A stretch of 39,775 bases of DNA from Tieghemiomyces parasiticus (Eukaryota > Kickxellomycota > Dimargaritomycetes > Dimargaritales > Dimargaritaceae), in NCBI GenBank assembly GCA_027575765.1, contig JANBPT010000379.1:1-39775 (forward strand), written 5' to 3'. Positions 35,248-39,775 of the stretch are shown in pieces; positions within the stretch are counted from its first letter, which is position 1, and the number at the start of each line of letters is the position of its first letter. The notes under the pieces were generated by a model. That model ran no database searches and was not told the DNA's origin. It saw nothing but the letters and a program-made list of their open reading frames with translations. The position numbers and the translations under genes were made by a program.

Positions 35248-35439
35248 GAGGGCGGATTGCTTATCGTCGTTCCCCTGGGCGTTTTTATTAGCCATACCCG
35301 GTCTGGGCTTGGGCCTTATAGGAAGTCCTACCAGGGGAGGGTCGCCCCCTTGGTCGCTGGGCTTAGCGTGGGCTAGAGGACTAGCAGAAAGGGCCAACAC
35401 GGCCACGAGGGCAAGGACAGTAGAGAAGCGAGCGACCAT
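35197..35439 (-). CDS. Small secreted protein, 80 aa
   Basis: ATG 35439 is the first ATG; in-frame codons before it lack one. Residues 1-25 form a clear signal peptide (MVARF, then STVLALVAVLALSASPLAHA) with an AHA-type cleavage site. The ~55-residue mature part is hydrophilic, Pro/Gly/Asn-rich (GLPIRPKPRPGMANKNA) and ends DQINAAHANAGKWNNP. It has no cysteine. The function is unknown; the size and signal fit a cell-wall or effector-type small secreted protein. The stop is produced by the 49-bp tandem duplication; the outer copy read in the original phase would end about seven residues later. A TATA box lies at 35647-35636. Confidence 0.65.
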   Translation of the reverse strand: MVARFSTVLALVAVLALSASPLAHAKPSDQGGDPPLVGLPIRPKPRPGMANKNAQGNDDKQSALDQINAAHANAGKWNNP

Positions 35440-35635
35440 TGTGGTAGAGATATCGATGGTGAATCGAGCCGAGTTGGTATACACGCTATTGAACTGTGGC
35501 CTAGTACAGACTGGTGTAGAAAATTGGGTGCTGGTACTTTTAAAATACAGAGAGTATCTAGTAGACTAGATGGTAAGGCAGGGCGGGGGAAAAACAGGGT
35601 TGGTTATTTTGCAAGTACAGACTGGCATCGACGTA

Positions 35636-35647
35636 TTTATAAAGGGC
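35636..35647 (-). promoter_or_regulatory. TATA box of the small secreted protein gene (GCCCTTTATAAA)
   Basis: The minus-strand 12-mer is identical to the HSP90 TATA region and lies 196 bp before the ATG at 35439. This supports the small ORF being a transcribed gene. Confidence 0.55.
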
Positions 35648-36536
35648 GGTCCATCCGTGTGGCGAAGCAGTAGAGGAAGGGGCGGCTTCGGCATGGCAAT
35701 CGGAGTGGGAGAGAGAGAGAGAGAGTCGAGGAGGAAGTCACAAAGGTAGAGCGCTTACAAAGTGAGAGTCTTCTAACAAAGACAAGACGGAGGGTCCCGC
35801 ACTGAACTTGGGACGGCTATTGGCGGGAAGGGTCGTGGCCAGTGTCTTTCTCCGGCGGACACAGCCTCTTTAGCCATATAGATGACGGGAGGGAGAATGG
35901 CTGCTATCGTTGACCGTTGTCACCACACGGCTGCTCCACTGGAGATGAATGGTTCGAGAGAGAGAAAGAGGGGGGTGGTGAGGATCGAGTGCCGTTGGAC
36001 AACACGAGGTGACGGAGGAAGGGATGCCGCCACAATGGAAGGTCGGCGGGACTCGAGCGGTCACAATATTGGGTATCCTTACCGTACTAACTGCTACCGG
36101 ACGGACACACCATGGTTTGCGACGGTAGGCCTCCTCGGATGTGTCCTTTGTTGTGTGGTCTCTGTTGTATAATATGACCGGCCTACATTGAGGCCGGGGG
36201 GATGGCTTGCAATACAACTCCCCTTCTCCAGCGTATATCTCGGATACCGGCAGCGGGGGACATGCCCCTCAAATGGAACGAAGAGGCGAGGTTGGGTCGG
36301 TGCCGGAGGGAGTAGACTAGTTGGGAGACCGGTCGGTAGATAGTATGTAGGTAGAGATTAAAGTCCTTGGATACCCCTTGACTGCCGCGACTGCCGCTTC
36401 CGTTACCCGTACCGGCGCCCTAAATAATTGACAAGGAACAAGCGGCGTGAAATAGCTGACAGCCTAGTCCGTAGCCAATAAAAAAAAGTAGTAGGACCAG
36501 CATGCCTCCTAGCTATTCCTTGCTGCTACATTCACC
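35648..36536. other. Intergenic region between divergent genes
   Basis: This segment separates the minus-strand secreted protein gene from the plus-strand PPR gene and should hold both promoters. It contains a (GA)n run at about 35709-35725 and a second GA-rich patch near 35,957. No gene is supported. Confidence 0.5.
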
Positions 36537-38969
36537 ATGTTACTCCAAAGGGCCATTCGCCAACCGCGGTTGCTACCCAGCGCGGGGGTTCTTTGTAGAA
36601 CCGGCCGGCCGTTCGGATCACGACCTGCGTACTCAGCCTGCCATGCAACATGTGAGGATCTCATGAACACGTCCGCCTTTGGCTGGCGCAACCGATTCCG
36701 GTCTGGCCTGACCTCACAGGCCTCCTCACGACCGCCATCGGTCAAATTCGGCACGGCGGCCGGTGCTGGTGCCAGCGCTCTCGAAAGTCTAGTGTCACAA
36801 CTTCGCCGGCTAGCAGATATCTACGCCCATCCAATAGCTGGACCGAGCGCGTCACGCACCGCAGACCTAACGAAGCAGGTGGATGACTTGTGGCGCACCT
36901 ATCTGGCCCACCACGCTCCCCATGGTCAAGTCACGTCGGGCGAACTGCCACTTCCTCGCGACGTAATGGCCACCCTCCTGGTAGCCTTGACGCTACCGTT
37001 TGCCGAGTCGCCACTGCCCAGTCTACATCGGGCTGCCGGGCTACTTCCAGCCTGTGGTCCCGTACCGCGTCCACAGTTCCGTCTCCCGGTTTGGGATGCA
37101 GCGCAGGAGGAGACCGCAGACCGGCTCCAGACCATTTTTACGTTGACTTCCCCGCTCGGTGGTAGCTCTGAATCCCCCACAACCTTACAGGACTCCTTGC
37201 TTGGGGTCGGGCAGTGGCCAGTTAATGCCCTCCAGAGCCACCTAATCGCCAAAGCTGCACTCGACAGCGCAGCAGCCAAAGTCAGACCCGACACTGCCAC
37301 GGAGGCCAAACCATCCGTCACATTAGACGCCACTGGCCAGGCCTGCGTTCTACCATCTCTCGGCGTGTCCCGTATCAGCCCGCAAGTAGCTGCCACTCGG
37401 GACCGGCTGCGGAAATTGGGGCTATTTACCGCGCATCGGGTCGACGCGGCCCTGATCTCGGTTTTGAGCTGTGCTGCCGCCAAACCAGATTTTGCCACGC
37501 TTGACGCGCTGCACAGCGCCTGTCAACCACCGGCCTTGCCGTCGGCCACTCTAAGCTTCCAGCGAACTGACTACGAGCTACTCATTTGGTCGTCGTGTCT
37601 GCGGGGACGGGTAGTGGAGGCCCGCAACTACTACCAGGCGATGCGGCGCGACACATACTGTAGTGAAGGCCCGAGTGAAACCGTTTACGCTGCCCTCCTT
37701 TTCTCTTGCCATCATTACCACCATGCCGGCAGTAATCAGACCGACCACGTCGCATTGTACCACCGTGATCTCACTGCGCAGCATCTCCCGCTGACTAACA
37801 CCCTGGTCACCGAATTGATCTTGGCTTATTCACGGGTACCCGACCTGCTTCGCCTGGACGCTCTCCTCCACCGCGCCCTCCCCAACTCGACAGACGTCAT
37901 ACCGTTCACCGCCAACCAAGGATACCTCCTCCTCACCAACTTCTACTTTCTAGGCGATGCCAAGCGCTTCAAGCTGGTGTACGCTCGCCTCGCATCAACG
38001 TTGCTAGCCGAAGAAGGGTTTGTCCAGGCTGCCGTTCGTGGCGTGGTCCGCCTCAAAGATGTGAAACTGGCCCGCCATATCGAGCGAGACCTGATCACCG
38101 GTCAAGCCATCACGACGGGGAATGCCGTTGGACGGTCGGCCGATGTTCAGGCCGCCCTCCTATTCACCTTTGCCCATCTGGGCCAGACCTCGGACACCCG
38201 TCGATACTACGACAGCCTGGTCGCTGCCGACGGCACGACCCCAATCACCCCGGATTACCGCCGACTCTCTCCCGCGGGGTGGGATATGGTGCTCCGCGGT
38301 GTGACCAAGGGCCTGGACGTGTTTGAGGCCGTTACGGCCCTCCGCCTGATGCTTACGGTACGCCGGAGTCCGACGGCCGACCTTTGGGCCTTCCTACTCA
38401 AATCGGCCCTCGAAACGCGACCTACCCCAGCCCAGCAGTCGCCTCAGCAGAACGCACTGCCCACCCCCAATGACCGCCCACCATTATTAGCCACCGCGCC
38501 GACGGCAGTCCGACCGGGTCTAGCACTGGCGGACACCCTTCTCCGGCTACTGGAGACGGCACCGGCTACGACATGGACGAGTGAGCTCTACTTCCAGGCC
38601 ATCCGGGCGCGGTTCTACCTAGGACAGCCGTTGGACGCCCTGGCGCTGTTTGACGAGCTTAAACTGCGGCCCGGCGTCGAGGTCAACGTCGCCCTGTATA
38701 CCCTGGTCCTACATCAGCTGGACCGACTAGCCTGGGTGCCCGAGATGGCCGCCCTAATGGACGAGATGACCCACGCATACGGGCTTAAACCGAGCCCGGC
38801 CATGTACACTCGCCTGCTGACCCACCTGCAAGGGAACGAAGTGTACGGGGCTCTCGAGGCTAAGGTACGCCGGGATATGGTGCAGGACTACGCCCGCAAG
38901 GCTGACCAACTAAAAGACCCGCCGTCGCCGAAGAAGGCCTACCGACACCAGGTGGCCTTCCGTCCCTAA
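36537..38969 (+). CDS. Mitochondrial PPR-like protein
   Basis: 810 aa from ATG 36537. The N-terminus (MLLQRAIRQPRLLPSAGVL) is Arg-rich, without acidic residues, and fits a mitochondrial presequence. The body is almost entirely helical, with degenerate ~35-residue repeats of pentatricopeptide type: near 345-400 (YELLIWSSCLRGRVVEARNY), near 535 (AALLFTFAHLGQTSDTRRYY) and most clearly 683-780 (LYFQAIRARFYLGQPLDALA, then VALYTLVLHQL and MYTRLLTHLQ). PPR proteins bind organellar RNA and act in processing, stability or translation. A low-complexity Pro/Gln/Thr insert lies near 625-655. The gene is intronless and ends in a basic tail. It is convergent with the next gene, 245 bp apart. The repeats are too divergent to name an orthologue; a TPR-like protein is an alternative. 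Confidence 0.7.
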   Translation: MLLQRAIRQPRLLPSAGVLCRTGRPFGSRPAYSACHATCEDLMNTSAFGWRNRFRSGLTSQASSRPPSVKFGTAAGAGASALESLVSQLRRLADIYAHPIAGPSASRTADLTKQVDDLWRTYLAHHAPHGQVTSGELPLPRDVMATLLVALTLPFAESPLPSLHRAAGLLPACGPVPRPQFRLPVWDAAQEETADRLQTIFTLTSPLGGSSESPTTLQDSLLGVGQWPVNALQSHLIAKAALDSAAAKVRPDTATEAKPSVTLDATGQACVLPSLGVSRISPQVAATRDRLRKLGLFTAHRVDAALISVLSCAAAKPDFATLDALHSACQPPALPSATLSFQRTDYELLIWSSCLRGRVVEARNYYQAMRRDTYCSEGPSETVYAALLFSCHHYHHAGSNQTDHVALYHRDLTAQHLPLTNTLVTELILAYSRVPDLLRLDALLHRALPNSTDVIPFTANQGYLLLTNFYFLGDAKRFKLVYARLASTLLAEEGFVQAAVRGVVRLKDVKLARHIERDLITGQAITTGNAVGRSADVQAALLFTFAHLGQTSDTRRYYDSLVAADGTTPITPDYRRLSPAGWDMVLRGVTKGLDVFEAVTALRLMLTVRRSPTADLWAFLLKSALETRPTPAQQSPQQNALPTPNDRPPLLATAPTAVRPGLALADTLLRLLETAPATTWTSELYFQAIRARFYLGQPLDALALFDELKLRPGVEVNVALYTLVLHQLDRLAWVPEMAALMDEMTHAYGLKPSPAMYTRLLTHLQGNEVYGALEAKVRRDMVQDYARKADQLKDPPSPKKAYRHQVAFRP

Positions 38970-39214
38970 TTCACTATTCACCTAGAGAAGGCTGACTAAA
39001 TAATAACAATAATAATTGAGGTACCAGAGGCGGAGACTAGTCTGATTTGAATCATAATTGGCTGGGTTAGGGAAAATAAGTAGAGTGCGGAAATACAGTG
39101 AAAGTTCTGAGGAGAAATGGTATGCGTTGAAAAGGTAAATAATTAAAATAAAGTGTGGGAGGGAGAGGCTGTGGGTAACCATTTCCTCTTCCTCCCTTCC
39201 CATGGTTCGTAGGT

Positions 39215-39775
39215 TTAATTAGCCAGGACCGACAGGCGAGGCACCTTGAGGCCGGCCGACGACTGGCGGAGCGCAGCAATCTTGCTCTGGAGAGACTGAC
39301 CACGGTGCTGCAGGGTGGTAACCAGGGTCTGCTGGGCTGTAAAGGCGTACTGTGGGGTACGCTGGAAAGGTTGCCAGGCGGAGGCGGTAGTAGTAGTAGT
39401 GCCAGCTGAGGTATCGCCGGAGGCAACCGTAGGAGGTTGCTGTACCAGACTGACAATCTTCAGGGATGCGCTCACGGCCTGTACATCACGGAGCAGCGAC
39501 TTGGTTTCGTTGGCAAGCTCGTGCAGCTGTGGGCTCGCACAGGCCCCGGCGCCGGTTGCGGTCGGGCTCGTCGTTGTTGTGGGTGATGGTACGGGTAGGG
39601 CCGGCAGTTGACGCAATACGAGGGCCGCGCTGGCGCCCAGGCCATTAGCAGTGGGGAGAGCCAGCTGGTGGCGTTTGAGGTGTACGTTCTCGCCGCGAAG
39701 GTACTTAACAGCGGCGGCGAGGGCGTCCACGCGCTGCTTGAGCTCGAGCACCTCCACCGAGGTCATATTAGCAAT
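39215..39775 (-). CDS. C-terminal part of a coiled-coil protein, possibly dynactin p150 (partial)
   Basis: The frame ends at TAA 39215 and is open to the right edge. The methionine at 39766 gives 183 aa, but three codons before it are also open, so this is probably the end of a longer gene. Near the top, VLELKQRVDALAAAVKYLRG followed by ENVHLKRHQ is a coiled coil. A Thr/Ser/Ala-rich linker follows, then further helices (LANETKSLLRDVQAVSASLK; HRGQSLQSKIAALRQ) and a short end (RLSVLAN). The xAVxYLRxENxxLK pattern recalls the C-terminal region of fungal dynactin p150Glued, the dynein activator. That name rests on one short motif and my memory of the family, so it is tentative. Confidence 0.45.
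   Translation of the reverse strand: MANMTSVEVLELKQRVDALAAAVKYLRGENVHLKRHQLALPTANGLGASAALVLRQLPALPVPSPTTTTSPTATGAGACASPQLHELANETKSLLRDVQAVSASLKIVSLVQQPPTVASGDTSAGTTTTTASAWQPFQRTPQYAFTAQQTLVTTLQHRGQSLQSKIAALRQSSAGLKVPRLSVLAN

Noticed and set aside
35204..35569. 121-codon plus ORF
   Set aside because: Antisense to the signal-peptide ORF and across the tandem repeat; no ATG-start support or domain.
1..39775. CRISPR arrays, bacterial operons, phage or insertion sequences
   Set aside because: None seen; gene content, introns and promoters are eukaryotic.

Overview
The window looks like a piece of a compact, GC-rich fungal nuclear genome. The evidence is a cytosolic Hsp90 ending in MEEVD, a eukaryotic Pus3-type tRNA pseudouridine synthase, a fungal Zn(II)2Cys6 transcription factor, a PPR-like mitochondrial protein, short GT-AG introns with few introns per gene, and TATA boxes in front of several genes. 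The combination of few introns, a large NRPS and divergent sequences would fit an early-diverging (zygomycete-grade) lineage, but that placement is inference.

Layout. (1) 1-10,580, minus strand: one uninterrupted reading frame of 3,526 codons that runs off the left edge. It is a multimodular non-ribosomal peptide synthetase. Its first quarter is an eroded module (C-lobe, stub of an A domain, T domain without its serine, C domain without HHxxxDG), followed by A-T, C-A-T and C-A. (2) 10.6-13.8 kb: intergenic, with a repeated TATA element and a possible 56-residue ORF. (3) 13.8-15.9 kb, plus: PUS3, with two in-frame starts that could give mitochondrial and nuclear/cytosolic forms. (4) 16.0-17.2 kb, minus: a two-exon gene for a proline-rich protein ending in a tomosyn/amisyn-like R-SNARE motif with no membrane anchor. 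(5) 18.5-20.6 kb, minus: HSP90, with a TATA box and a heat-shock element upstream. (6) 21-30 kb: about 9 kb with no convincing intact gene but several long frame-consistent, stop-interrupted coding-like tracts, read here as probable gene relics. (7) 30.4-32.8 kb, plus: Zn(II)2Cys6 regulator. (8) 35.2-35.4 kb, minus: a small secreted protein whose stop codon is created by a 49-bp tandem duplication. (9) 36.5-39.0 kb, plus: PPR-like mitochondrial protein. (10) 39.2 kb to the right edge, minus: C-terminal part of a coiled-coil protein, possibly dynactin p150.

The genes do not form an obvious biosynthetic cluster. No tailoring enzyme or transporter adjoins the NRPS, and the Zn(II)2Cys6 factor is 20 kb away, beyond housekeeping genes. 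The parts most worth following up are the decayed first NRPS module, the short anchorless R-SNARE, the relic-rich 9 kb and the duplication-truncated secreted protein.
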